A stretch of DNA of 64,000 bases from Streptomyces mirabilis (GTDB lineage Bacteria > Actinomycetota > Actinomycetes > Streptomycetales > Streptomycetaceae): positions 1,674,001 through 1,738,000 of the forward strand of contig NZ_JBCJKP010000001.1 of assembly GCF_039503195.1 (NCBI RefSeq), in the 5' to 3' direction. The position numbers were made by a program, and so were the translations under genes. The notes beneath the pieces are model-generated. The model made no database searches, had not been told where the DNA came from, and saw only the letters and a list, made by a program, of their open reading frames with translations. Within the stretch, counting starts at the first letter, position 1. Each line of letters begins with the position of its first letter. Shown in pieces: positions 25,892 to 35,652 of this stretch.

Positions 25892-28800
25892 GCGGGGATC
25901 AGCTGCTGGAGTCGGGAGCGGTACTGCCGCTGGGCGAGGGTGCCGGCGATGTGCTGACGGCGCGGACGTACGGGCATCCCGTACTGGAGGGGCGCACGGT
26001 GGTGCGGCTGGTGCCCGAGGCGACCGGGCCCGCCGAGGACCTCGCTCTGGAGTACCTGGGCTTCGGTACCGCCCACGCGGCGCCGGTGGGCCGGGTGAGG
26101 CGGCAGTCGCTGGGTTTCCCCGCCTGGGCGCTGGTCAACGACCCGGTGAACGGGCACCATGCGCTCGCCGTGGTCAAGGAGATGGAGCGGCTCACCCGGA
26201 TGGTGTCGAGCAAGCCGGGCCACGCCAAGGACGGCTTCGACGAGATCGGCGCCCGGCTGGACCGGTCGGTGCCGCACTTCCTGCCGACGTACTACGAGCA
26301 GGTGGCCCGGTTGTTCCTGGCGGCGGAGTCGCGCCAGCACGCCGCGTCGTTCTTCGGCAAGGCCCGGGCCGCCGAGCAGCGGCACGCCCTCGACGTGGAC
26401 GAGGACCGGCTGCGGGAGGTGTTCCTGGAGTTCGCCGGAGCGGGCGCGCTGAGCGGGAAGGCACTGCGCGAGCACGCCAAGGGCCTGGCGGCACGACTGT
26501 CCGGCACGGATGCGTACGAGCAGTTCAGGACGCTGTCGTCGCAGCGCTGCGCGGCCGGGATCGCTCCCTACGCGGGCATGCTGGAGGATCTGCGGCGGCT
26601 GGCGAAGGGGGCGGGACTCGACCCGCGCGCCGAGGAGCGGGCGCTGCTCGCCGAGATCCTCCCCTCGGGGGCCATGAACCGCGCGGCCGGGAGCTTCTGG
26701 AAGTCCGCGCTGCCCGCTCTGGCGGAGCTGGCGCACGAGGATCCGGCGGTACGGGAGCGGTTGTTGACGCTGATGCCGTCCACGGGCGGTGATCAGCGCG
26801 AGGAGTTCGACGCGGCGTGGCTGGCGCTGCTCGACGCCTGCGGGGCGATCGGTCTGCTGCTCGACGGCACGGTCGACGCGGCCGACTGGCTGAGCTCCTG
26901 GGACCGGCACCGTCAGCGCGGCTGGCGGCAGCGCAAGCGGCTCGTCGAGGAGCTCGCCCTGGTGGAGCGGCTGGCGCCCCGGCTGATCGCCGACGGCAAG
27001 CCGGTGCGGCTGCTGCGCGAGCAGGGCTGGAACTCCTCTGTGGATCTCGACCTGCTGGACACCGCCCTCGCGGCGGGTGTGCCGGTCGCCGACCCGTCCC
27101 CTGAGACCGAGGGTCTGGAGCTGCGCTACTGGACGGACGACGAGCGCCCGGGCCGCCGGGACCTGGCCGCGGTCACCGCCGACCCGCGCTTCACTCCCCT
27201 GTTGCGCAGGGCGGTGGAGAGCCTCTCGCTCGTGGACGGACCCGCGTCCGGACCGTCGGCCCGCGTGCGGCGGCTCGCGGACCATCCGGCGCTGCGCACG
27301 GCCGTGGCGGGCTGGCTGCGGGACCGTGCCGACGCACTGGCCGAGCCGGTCGGCCTGCCGGGGCTCGACGAGCTGCTGGCCAAGGTCTCCCGCTTCTCGG
27401 CACCCGCCGTACTGGCGACGGCACCGGAGGCCGTCCGTCGGATCGTCGGATTCGATCCCGCCCCGGTCCTGGGCCGCACCCTGCGTGCGGGCATCCTCGA
27501 CGAACTGGGCTGGCCCGCCCTCGAAGAGGCCCTGGACACCCTCGGCAAGGTCACTCCTCCGGCGAGTGGACCACACCCGTGGCAGCGTCAGCACGGCCGG
27601 TCGTACCAGTACGCGGACGCCTGGCCCGCGCTGATCGTCCGTGTCGAGACCCAGGTCGCGCTGGCCGGCCCCGACGCGCTGCTCGACGCGCGGACGCTCA
27701 CCCTGCCGTCCCAGGGACGCCAGTACGGCGAGCCGACGGTGCGTCACGTGGACGGCCAGTGGCTCATCGCGTCGGGGTACGGGAACGAGCAGCGGGCCGT
27801 CTGGTCCGGGCGCCCCGCCGACGTGTTCAAGCCGACGGGCCTGCCGGGCGGCTGGTACGGCGGCCACCCGGTGTCGCTCGCGCTGCCCGACGGCGGTCGC
27901 TGTTTCGGCGGCCGGCCCGTGCACGCCGGGGACACCACGTTCGCCGAGCAGCACCGCGAGATCGCCTCGGACGGCATCTCGTACTGGGTGCTGCACGAGA
28001 ACCGCTGGCACGAGTACGACCCCGCCTCCGCCAGGCGCGGCCGGATGTCGGTGCCTGCGTTCTTCGACTCGGCGCTCGCCGACGCCCGCCCGGGCATCGT
28101 CCTCACACAGACGGACTGCCGGCTGCTGCCGGTCCAGCCGGGTCTGGAGGGCTCGCCGTTCGGCAGCAAGGACGGGCTGCTCGGCTGGTGGGTGACGCAC
28201 GACCAGAACTCCGGTGCCTGGACGGCCTGTTCGGTCGACGGGAACCGCAGCCCGGCGACCACCAAGGGCGTTCCGGCCCCGCCCCTGCGCCTGCCGCGCG
28301 GCGCCGTCCTGCACCCCGTGCAGACGGGCTGGAACCGCACGATCGTCGAGCTGTGCGACAGCGACGGCCTGTCGCTGGCCCGCGTCCAGCTGGGCGACCG
28401 CGGCAGCGCACATGCGGCGGGCACCCGCTTCCTGCCGCCGCTGTGGTACTGGCACGCGCTGCGCCCGCGCGACGAGCACGGCTCGGCCGCGCTGCGGGCC
28501 GTGACCGACGCGGACGCCACCGCGCTGTTGGCCGCCGTCCGGGACGGCGAGAGCCCGCGGGAGGCCGTGGCCCGGCTGCTGCCCGCCGTCACCGACGAGC
28601 GGCTCGCCCTCGGGGTGGCCGGGTTGGTCGAGGAGACGGCCCGCTGCGCCAAGCGAATCGCCACGCTTGGCGAGCGGGCCGAGCGGCCGGTCGCCGCGCC
28701 GCAGGACGAGGAGGAAGTCCGGCACGCGTACGACCACGTCCTGCGCGAGGCGCTGCGGGAGCTCACCGCTCCCGGACACTTCTACGGTTACTACGGCAAC

Positions 28801-30777
28801 GAGCAACACGCCACCACCGCGGTCGACCAGCTCAGGGCGCTGCGCTCACTGTTGGCCCCGGGCACACCGCCCTCGAAGTTCCCGTTCGTCGGCACCGGAG
28901 TCGCCTGGCTCTCGCTGATCGGTCCCGGCACGGCGGCGGCGGCCCTGCGCGCCGCCGCGCCCACCACGCCGGAGAGCCGGCGCACCGGGCTGCTGGAATT
29001 CCTCGACGTCGTTCTGTCGGTCGGCGACGGGGTGCTCGTCGATCCCCGCGGACGACTGCGGGTCGTGCAGCTCAAGGCCTCCCGGTCGGAGCGGCCGGAG
29101 CGCGTCGGGGAGGTGCTGGCCTCGGGCGACCGGCGGCTGCTGATCCTGTCCTGCCAGAAGGTCGACGCGGGCGACGCGTACTGGAACGCCGTCGAGTACG
29201 CCCCGGCGGGCGAGTTCGGCCCCTGGGAGGGCTTCGCACTCGTCGCGTCCGAGATCCGGGGTACGCCCGGGGACGAGGCCCTGGCGCCCGCCGTACGGCG
29301 GTTGGTGGCGCTCGTGCGGGAGCGGGGACCGCTGCCCTACCGGCCGGAGCAGGCGCGGGAGTTCGCCGAGCGAGTGGGTGTCAGCGCGGTGGCCGGAGCG
29401 CTGCTGCTCCTCGGGCTGCCCGGGCTCAACTCCTACGGCAAGGACGGACTGCTGCCCGCGGAGCACCTCCAGCCACTGGGCGCGAAGAGCGCGCAGGCGC
29501 AGGCCGCCCGGACCGCTCTCGATGAACTCTCCATCGCGGAACGGCAGTTGTTCACCGCCACGCTGATCCCCACGGATCCCGGACGCATGGAACGGCTGTG
29601 GACCGACGGTTTCGACCTGGAGCCTGTCGTACGGATCTGGATCGAGCGGCGGGGGCAGCGGCGGGCGGCGCCGCCCGAGCTGATCGCGCGGATGGTGAGC
29701 GAGATCGGACCGGGCCGGATGCTGGACGCGGTCCTCAACCCCCAGGCGCGCCCCGAGCTGACCGGTCGCACCGAGCAGCGGATGCGGGGCAACGGACTCG
29801 AACCGCTGGACGCCCAGTCCCTGTTCACCGGCTCCACCCTGGCCGCGTACGTCGGCATGCTGCGCTGGCTCGCCTATCGGCTGCCGTACGGCGATCCGCT
29901 GCGCGCGACGCTGCCCGAGACCCTGCGCATGCTCCGCGAGCGCCTCACCGACCCCGGGCTGCTGCTCGACCTCGGGGTGACCTGGGGCCATGACGGCAAC
30001 ACGGTGTCGACCGGGGTACGGGAGACGTTCGGGCTGCCCGCCCAGGGAGGCGGGGACGCGGAGGGCCTGCTGCGGGCGGGCCCGGCGATCGTGCTGGCGC
30101 CGATGCGGCACCGCTCGGAGTGGGACACCGTATGGCTGCGGCCGTCGGCCGTGCTGCCGCAGGCGGGCGAGGACGGCGGACCCGATCACCCGGCGCTGAA
30201 GCTGCTCGCGGCGCTGAGCCGGGACAGCGGGCAACTGCAGTCGCTGCGCACGCTGTTGAGCGAGGAGTTCACCGTCCTGGTCACGGCGGACGGCCCTCCC
30301 GGAGCCGCCCAGCACCCGGCCCACAGCGTGCCGGAGCTGGTGGCCGAGGCAGTGCAGCGGTGCGGGCTCTCCGAGGACGCGGCCGGGCTCTATCTGATGC
30401 TGCTCGCGCTCCCGGACCCCACGGACCGCAACCAGGCGGCCTGGACCGGCTGGAAGCCCGCGCGGCTGAAGCGGGCCAGGGTCGAACTGGCCGCCACCGG
30501 GCTGGTGGTGGAGGCGAAGCGGTCCCGGGCCGGGCGAGCGCAGTTCCTGCCCGGCGGCTGGCTGGAGCACAAGGCGCCGCGGCTGCCCGTCGAGAGCTGG
30601 AAAACGCCGCTGCTGCCGGAGACGGCCCACGGTTTCGTGGTGCCGGACCGCCCGGTGCCGGAGTTGTTCGCGCGGGCCTGGCGGCGGGTCGTCGAGGGTG
30701 ACGCGCCCGGGTTCGAGGAGTTCGCCGGGCGCGGTGGCCGGGGCGGCAGAGGCGGCCGGAGCGGAGGCAGGGCATGA
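25888..30777 (+). CDS. Very large (1629 aa) cassette protein of unknown function, possible nucleic-acid binder
   Basis: I recognise no catalytic family. Residues 1-570 are mainly helical. Residues about 570-860 are rich in aromatic residues, glycine and short strands (for instance SGYGNEQRAVWSGRP), like a beta-propeller or beta-sandwich. A second helical region follows. Near residues 1495-1580, DRNQAAWTGWKPARLKRARVEL and the strand pair after it resemble a winged helix. The last 18 residues are a Gly/Arg tail (GRGGRGGRGGRSGGRA), as seen in RNA-binding proteins. GTG at 25888 overlaps the previous stop and ATG of the ATPase gene overlaps this stop (30774-30777). Its place between DUF4132 and the ATPase marks it as a core part of the system. 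Confidence 0.8.
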   Translation: MSGDQLLESGAVLPLGEGAGDVLTARTYGHPVLEGRTVVRLVPEATGPAEDLALEYLGFGTAHAAPVGRVRRQSLGFPAWALVNDPVNGHHALAVVKEMERLTRMVSSKPGHAKDGFDEIGARLDRSVPHFLPTYYEQVARLFLAAESRQHAASFFGKARAAEQRHALDVDEDRLREVFLEFAGAGALSGKALREHAKGLAARLSGTDAYEQFRTLSSQRCAAGIAPYAGMLEDLRRLAKGAGLDPRAEERALLAEILPSGAMNRAAGSFWKSALPALAELAHEDPAVRERLLTLMPSTGGDQREEFDAAWLALLDACGAIGLLLDGTVDAADWLSSWDRHRQRGWRQRKRLVEELALVERLAPRLIADGKPVRLLREQGWNSSVDLDLLDTALAAGVPVADPSPETEGLELRYWTDDERPGRRDLAAVTADPRFTPLLRRAVESLSLVDGPASGPSARVRRLADHPALRTAVAGWLRDRADALAEPVGLPGLDELLAKVSRFSAPAVLATAPEAVRRIVGFDPAPVLGRTLRAGILDELGWPALEEALDTLGKVTPPASGPHPWQRQHGRSYQYADAWPALIVRVETQVALAGPDALLDARTLTLPSQGRQYGEPTVRHVDGQWLIASGYGNEQRAVWSGRPADVFKPTGLPGGWYGGHPVSLALPDGGRCFGGRPVHAGDTTFAEQHREIASDGISYWVLHENRWHEYDPASARRGRMSVPAFFDSALADARPGIVLTQTDCRLLPVQPGLEGSPFGSKDGLLGWWVTHDQNSGAWTACSVDGNRSPATTKGVPAPPLRLPRGAVLHPVQTGWNRTIVELCDSDGLSLARVQLGDRGSAHAAGTRFLPPLWYWHALRPRDEHGSAALRAVTDADATALLAAVRDGESPREAVARLLPAVTDERLALGVAGLVEETARCAKRIATLGERAERPVAAPQDEEEVRHAYDHVLREALRELTAPGHFYGYYGNEQHATTAVDQLRALRSLLAPGTPPSKFPFVGTGVAWLSLIGPGTAAAALRAAAPTTPESRRTGLLEFLDVVLSVGDGVLVDPRGRLRVVQLKASRSERPERVGEVLASGDRRLLILSCQKVDAGDAYWNAVEYAPAGEFGPWEGFALVASEIRGTPGDEALAPAVRRLVALVRERGPLPYRPEQAREFAERVGVSAVAGALLLLGLPGLNSYGKDGLLPAEHLQPLGAKSAQAQAARTALDELSIAERQLFTATLIPTDPGRMERLWTDGFDLEPVVRIWIERRGQRRAAPPELIARMVSEIGPGRMLDAVLNPQARPELTGRTEQRMRGNGLEPLDAQSLFTGSTLAAYVGMLRWLAYRLPYGDPLRATLPETLRMLRERLTDPGLLLDLGVTWGHDGNTVSTGVRETFGLPAQGGGDAEGLLRAGPAIVLAPMRHRSEWDTVWLRPSAVLPQAGEDGGPDHPALKLLAALSRDSGQLQSLRTLLSEEFTVLVTADGPPGAAQHPAHSVPELVAEAVQRCGLSEDAAGLYLMLLALPDPTDRNQAAWTGWKPARLKRARVELAATGLVVEAKRSRAGRAQFLPGGWLEHKAPRLPVESWKTPLLPETAHGFVVPDRPVPELFARAWRRVVEGDAPGFEEFAGRGGRGGRGGRSGGRA

Positions 30778-32012
30778 GCGGCGGACAGAGCACGGCGAGC
30801 GGGACGACGGCATCGGGTGAGACGGCAAGGACGGACGTGACGGAGGCGATGGGCGTAACGGGTGTGCCGGACGTGTCGAGCGTGACGGGCGCGCGGCAGA
30901 TCGAGCTGCCCGAGGACCGTCATGCCGAGGAGCTGGCGTTTCTCGCGGCGTACGACGAGGGGCCGCGACCGCCGGGCTGGCGCCTGACCCCGCGCGCCGT
31001 GGTGACGTTCGTGTGCGGTTCGGACGGCGAGGCGCTGAGCGGCGCGGACGGGCGACGGCTCGTCGTGTCACGGAAGTTCGTGGGCGACCGGGGACTCGTC
31101 GAGCGGTGCGTGGTGACGCTCGCGGGCGAGCGGGGTCTCCTGCTGGTCGGCGAGCCCGGCACCGCCAAGTCGATGCTCTCCGAGCTGCTGGCCGCCGCCG
31201 TGTGCGGCACCAGCGCGCTCACCGTGCAGGGCACCGCGGGCACCACGGAGGACCAGCTCAGATACGGCTGGAACTACGCGATGCTGCTCGCCGCGGGGCC
31301 GAGCCGAGCGGCCATGGTGCCCTCACCCGTGCTCACGGCCATGACCCGGGGAGCCGTCGCCCGGATCGAGGAGGTCACGCGTTGTCTGCCCGAGGTGCAG
31401 GACGCCCTGGTGTCCCTGCTGTCCGAACGACGCATCGCGGTACCGGAGTTGGCCGGCGGCCCGGAGGGGGACGGCACGGTGCACGCCGTGCCGGGGTTCA
31501 CGCTGATCGCCACGGCCAACCTCCGTGACCGCGGTGTCTCCGAGATGTCCGCCGCCCTCAAGCGCCGCTTCAACTTCGAGACCGTCGGACCGATCGACGA
31601 CCTCGACGCCGAGACGGAGCTGGTCCGAGGCCAGGCCACGGCCGCGCTCGCCCGCTCGGGTGCCCGTTTCTCCGTCGACGACGCGGTGCTGGAGGCGCTG
31701 GTCACGGCCTTCCGGGAGCTGCGCTCGGGCCGCAGCGCGGAGGGCTGGGAGGTCGAGCGGCCCACCACGGTGATGTCGACGGCGGAGGCGGTGCAGGTCG
31801 CCACGTCCATGGGCCTGGGCGCCGCGTATCTCGGGGACGGCAGGGATGTCGTGCGCACCCTGCCCGGCCATCTGCTCGGCACGGTACGCAAGGACGACCC
31901 GGCCGATCACGCACGGCTGCTGGGCTACTGGGACGGTCCGGTGCGGCGGCGCGCGGAGCAGGGCGCCGCGCTGTGGCGGACGCTGTGGGAGCTGCGCGAT
32001 GACCTCGTGTGA
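30774..32012 (+). CDS. MoxR-type AAA+ ATPase of the VWA/SWIM cassette
   Basis: A 412-residue ATPase. Residues 1-80 are a low-complexity Ser/Thr/Gly/Val head and then a basic region. The P-loop is GEPGTAKS with Lys132. The Walker B strand reads AVARIEEVTR, so the usual Asp-Glu is Glu-Glu. Sensor 1 is IATANLRDRG, and SAALKRRFNFE has the arginine finger region. MoxR ATPases act as chaperone-like remodelers and usually pair with a VWA protein, which is encoded next. The start overlaps the upstream stop (ATGA), and the stop lies 14 bp inside the next gene. It corresponds in position and type to E. coli YehL. Confidence 0.9.
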   Translation: MSGGQSTASGTTASGETARTDVTEAMGVTGVPDVSSVTGARQIELPEDRHAEELAFLAAYDEGPRPPGWRLTPRAVVTFVCGSDGEALSGADGRRLVVSRKFVGDRGLVERCVVTLAGERGLLLVGEPGTAKSMLSELLAAAVCGTSALTVQGTAGTTEDQLRYGWNYAMLLAAGPSRAAMVPSPVLTAMTRGAVARIEEVTRCLPEVQDALVSLLSERRIAVPELAGGPEGDGTVHAVPGFTLIATANLRDRGVSEMSAALKRRFNFETVGPIDDLDAETELVRGQATAALARSGARFSVDDAVLEALVTAFRELRSGRSAEGWEVERPTTVMSTAEAVQVATSMGLGAAYLGDGRDVVRTLPGHLLGTVRKDDPADHARLLGYWDGPVRRRAEQGAALWRTLWELRDDLV

Positions 32013-35000
32013 GGCGGCGCCCGACTCGGCGGGGTCGCCCGAGGTGGCTCTGGAGGCGCTGGCCGAGTGTCGGGAACCGTTCCTGATCGGCGTGCGGCAC
32101 CATTCACCGGCGCTCGCGGCGGCCGTGCCGGGCATGCTGTCGGCGGCGGCGCCGGAGGTGCTCCTCATCGAGCTTCCGGAGGAGTTCGCGCCGTGGCTGG
32201 AGTACCTGGGGGACGCGGCGACGGTGCCGCCGGTGGCGCTGGCGGGGAGCCGGGAGCACGGCGGGGTGGTCTTTCTGCCCTTCGCCGAGTTCTCCCCGGA
32301 GCTCGCGGCGATTCGGTGGGCGAGGGGGGCAGGGGTGCCGGTCGTGCCGTTCGACCTGCCCCTGGCAGCGCGGGACGCGGAGGAGCGGACGCGGGAGGTG
32401 GCGGAGGAGCCGGGTGCGGGCCGAGCGGGTGGCGGACGTGGGCGGCTGGCGGCCGCCCTGCGAGCGCGCGCCGGAGGCCGGACGGAGGACGACCTGTGGG
32501 CGCGGTTGGTGGAGTCGGGCGCGCCGGGCGCCGCGCCGGAGGAGTTGCGGCGCGCCGCGCTGCTCGTCGGCTGGGCGTTGCGGGCGGACACCGGAGAGGA
32601 CGCCGTGGACCCGTACGACCTGCGGCGCGAGGCCAATATGCGGGATCGACTGGCCGAGTGTTCGGGGCGGCGTACGGCAGCGGTGATCGGGGCGTTTCAC
32701 GCGCCCGCGCTGCTGCGGGCTGGTTCCGGGCCGGTGGGTTCGGGTTCCGGCCCGGTGGATTCGGGTGCCGGGCAGGTGGGTTCGGGTGCCGGGCAGGTGG
32801 GTTCGGGTGCCGGATCCGCGGAGGGCGTCCCCTCGGTCATCACCTCCCTCGTGCCCTACTCGTACCCGCTGCTCGACGAGCGCTCCGGGTATCCGGCCGG
32901 TATCCGTGATCCGGAGTGGCAGCGAGGGGTGTTCCGGGCGGCCGGGGAGCCGGGACGACTGGACGACTTGCTGACGGCGACGGCTGTGCGGATCTGCGCC
33001 GCCGTCCGCGAGGCGGGACATCCCAGTGGCCCCGCCGACGCCCGGGAGGTGGTGCGGGTGGCGCGGGACTTGGCCACGCTGCGCGGGTTGCCCGCCGCGG
33101 GCCGGGGCGAGCTGGTCGAGGCTGTGCAGACCGTGCTCACGCAGGGCCAGTTGCTGGGTCGGGGGCGGGTGGTGGCCACTGCCATGGAGCGGGTGCTCGT
33201 CGGTGACCGGCAGGGGAGACTCGCTCCTGGCACGCCACGCTCCGGCCTCGGCCCGGCGGTCGAGGGCCTCCTCGCGGAACTCTCGCTGCCCTCCCCCACC
33301 GCTCCCGCCCGTCGTGAGCTGCGGCTCGACGCACTGCGGTCCGAGCTCGACCGCCGACGCGAGATCTGTCTGCGCAGGATGGCGGTCTGCCGTGTCCCCT
33401 ACGGCGAGGAGGCCGACGTCGCCCGGGTCGGCGACGGCGCCGCGCTCACCACCCGGTGGACGGTGACCTGGACGCCCTCGACCGCGGCGATGCTGGAGGT
33501 GACCGGCGTTCACGGAGTGACGTTGGAACAGGCGGCCGGCGGCGTACTGGCGCGGCGACGGGCGGCGGAGCGGCGTGACGGCGGTCCGACCGCGGCCCAG
33601 GTGCTCGCCGGGCTCGAGGACGCGGCCCGCTGCGCCCTCCCGAAGCTCGCCTCGGAGCGCCTCACGGAAGTCGCCGAACTGCTGCCCGCGTCCGGTACCC
33701 TGCCCGAACTCCTCAGCGGGCTCGACCTGTTGAGCCGGATCGGCGCGGGACATGTGCCGGGGCTGCCCGCCCTCTGGGAGAAGGAGCGGATCGAGGCCGC
33801 GTACGAGGAGCTGGGGGCCGCCGGTGTCCGCGCGCTCCACGGGCTGACCGGCTCCACCGACACCGCCGACGCCCGCGCTCTGGTGGACCTCGCCACCCGG
33901 GTGGACGGCGCGGGCGGCGGACTCCGGCTCGCGGACGCCCTCGGCCGCCTGGACGAGGACGCTACGCCGCTGATCCGCGGCGCCGCGGGAGCCGCCCGGG
34001 TGCTGCTGGGGCTGCGGGAGGCGACGGAGTTCGGCACCCGGCTGGCCTCCCGTGTCGACGGTGCCGTGACTCCCGAACTCCGTTCCGACCTCACCGCGTT
34101 CCTGCGCGGCACATTGCTCGCCGCCGGTCCGCTGCTCGAGACGGGCGAGGCCGTGGACCCGCTCCTGGAGCGCGTCGAGTCCCTCACCGACCGGGCTTTC
34201 CTCGACCGCCTGCCGGCCCTGCGCGCCGGCTTCGACGTGCTGGCGCCGGCGGCCCGGTCCCGGATGCTCGCCGCGGTGGAGGACCGCACCGGCCGCGCGG
34301 TGGGCGCGTTGCCGGACGCGGTGGCGGAGCCGGGGTTCCTGGCCCGGATGGCGGCGGCGGATCTGGCGGGGCGGACGGCGTTGGCGGCGGCGGGGTTGGA
34401 CCCCTTGGGCACGGACGCGACGCCTGCCTCGATTCAGACCCCGCACGACAACCCCGGCGTGCCCCACGGTCCTGCCGTATCCCACAGTCCGGTGCCCAAC
34501 AGCCCTGCCGTACCCGGCAGTCGCGCCGTGTCCGACCTTCTCGGCCCCGGAGATCGCTGGCGGCTCCTGCTGGGCAGGGCACGGCAGTTGACGGGGCGGG
34601 CCGGCCGGATCGCCCGCGCACTCGACGAGTTGTACGGCAGCGGACGCGGCGAGGGGGTGGGAGAGCCCGGCGACGACGGTGCCGGCGGCGGGAGCGAGGC
34701 GTCGTTCCCGGATGTGCGGAGCTGGTCCGAGGAGCTGGCGGCGCTCTTCGGGCCCGGGGTACGAGAAGAGGTGCTGGCCGCGGCGGCCGACGCCGGACGC
34801 GTCGACGCCCTGCAGGAACTCGACCCTGCCTCGGCCCGCCCCTCGGTCGAGCTCCTGCGGACGGTCCTCTCGTACGCGGGAGGCATGCCCGAGCAGCAAC
34901 TGGCGCGGCTTCGGCCCCTGGTGGCCCGGCTCGTCAAGGAGCTCACGGACGCCCTCGCCCACAGGCTGCGGCCCGCCCTCGCAGGTCTCGCGCATCCGCG

Positions 35001-35652
35001 GCCCACCCGCAGACCGGGCGGCCCCCTCGATCTCGCCCGCACCGTGCGCGCGAACCTCGCGACGGCGCGCCGCGATCCGGCGACGGGAGCGGTGACGGTG
35101 CTGCCCGAGCGGCCGGTCTTCCGTACCCGGGCCCGCAAGGCGGCCGACTGGCGGCTCGTGCTGGTCGTCGATGTGTCCGGGTCCATGGAGGCGTCGACGA
35201 TCTGGGCGGCGCTCACCGCGTCCGTGGTCGCCGGGGTCCCGGCACTGAGCACGCACTTCGTGGCGTTCTCGACGGAGGTCGTGGACCTCACCGATCAGGT
35301 GGACGATCCCCTCGGGCTGCTCCTCGAGGTGCGGGTCGGCGGCGGGACGAGCATCGCCCGGGGTCTGCGGCACGCGCGCTCACTGGTGACGGTTCCCTCC
35401 CGCACCCTGGTCGTCCTGGTCAGCGACTTCGAGGAGGGGGGTCCGGTGGGCCCGCTGCTGTCCGAGGTGCGGGCACTCGTCGACTCGGGGTGCCACGTTC
35501 TCGGCTGCGCCTCGCTGGACGACGCGGGCCGACCGCGCTACTCGGCCGGTGTGGCGGGGCAGTTGGTGGCCGCGGGCATGCCGGTGGCGGCCCTCAGCCC
35601 GCTGGAACTGGCCCGCTGGGTGGGCGAACGCATGGGAGGTACACACCGATGA
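31999..35652 (+). CDS. DUF5682-VWA fusion protein
   Basis: A 1217-residue frame with two parts. Residues 1 to about 800 match DUF5682, opening with FLIGVRHHSPALAAAVPGML and VLLIELPEEF. Residues about 850-1217 match the VWA partner; the MIDAS metal site is complete, with Asp1058, Ser1060 and Ser1062 in DVSGS, GGGTS, and SDFEEG. A Pro/Ser/His-rich linker (about 814-850) joins them, and a second low-complexity insert of 7-residue repeats (GSGAGQV type) lies at 242-274. In E. coli the same families are two proteins, YehM and YehP, of about the two lengths seen here. ATG at 31999 follows GGGAG and overlaps the ATPase gene by 14 bp. Confidence 0.88.
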   Translation: MTSCEAAPDSAGSPEVALEALAECREPFLIGVRHHSPALAAAVPGMLSAAAPEVLLIELPEEFAPWLEYLGDAATVPPVALAGSREHGGVVFLPFAEFSPELAAIRWARGAGVPVVPFDLPLAARDAEERTREVAEEPGAGRAGGGRGRLAAALRARAGGRTEDDLWARLVESGAPGAAPEELRRAALLVGWALRADTGEDAVDPYDLRREANMRDRLAECSGRRTAAVIGAFHAPALLRAGSGPVGSGSGPVDSGAGQVGSGAGQVGSGAGSAEGVPSVITSLVPYSYPLLDERSGYPAGIRDPEWQRGVFRAAGEPGRLDDLLTATAVRICAAVREAGHPSGPADAREVVRVARDLATLRGLPAAGRGELVEAVQTVLTQGQLLGRGRVVATAMERVLVGDRQGRLAPGTPRSGLGPAVEGLLAELSLPSPTAPARRELRLDALRSELDRRREICLRRMAVCRVPYGEEADVARVGDGAALTTRWTVTWTPSTAAMLEVTGVHGVTLEQAAGGVLARRRAAERRDGGPTAAQVLAGLEDAARCALPKLASERLTEVAELLPASGTLPELLSGLDLLSRIGAGHVPGLPALWEKERIEAAYEELGAAGVRALHGLTGSTDTADARALVDLATRVDGAGGGLRLADALGRLDEDATPLIRGAAGAARVLLGLREATEFGTRLASRVDGAVTPELRSDLTAFLRGTLLAAGPLLETGEAVDPLLERVESLTDRAFLDRLPALRAGFDVLAPAARSRMLAAVEDRTGRAVGALPDAVAEPGFLARMAAADLAGRTALAAAGLDPLGTDATPASIQTPHDNPGVPHGPAVSHSPVPNSPAVPGSRAVSDLLGPGDRWRLLLGRARQLTGRAGRIARALDELYGSGRGEGVGEPGDDGAGGGSEASFPDVRSWSEELAALFGPGVREEVLAAAADAGRVDALQELDPASARPSVELLRTVLSYAGGMPEQQLARLRPLVARLVKELTDALAHRLRPALAGLAHPRPTRRPGGPLDLARTVRANLATARRDPATGAVTVLPERPVFRTRARKAADWRLVLVVDVSGSMEASTIWAALTASVVAGVPALSTHFVAFSTEVVDLTDQVDDPLGLLLEVRVGGGTSIARGLRHARSLVTVPSRTLVVLVSDFEEGGPVGPLLSEVRALVDSGCHVLGCASLDDAGRPRYSAGVAGQLVAAGMPVAALSPLELARWVGERMGGTHR
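32722..32817 (+). repeat. 21-bp tandem repeat inside the DUF5682-VWA gene
   Basis: About four and a half in-frame 21-bp units encode GSGSGPV, DSGAGQV, GSGAGQV and GSGAGSA. Units at 32758-32778 and 32779-32799 differ in one base. The repeat forms a flexible loop within the DUF5682 part and could vary in length between strains. Confidence 0.85.

Noticed and set aside
25888..30777. Labelling the 1629-residue protein as DUF4132
   Set aside because: The DUF4132 pattern is in the preceding 293-residue protein; I could not find it in the large one.
32104..35373. Open reading frame of 1089 codons on the minus strand
   Set aside because: It is antisense to the DUF5682-VWA gene, which has an intact MIDAS motif; no motif is seen in the antisense product.
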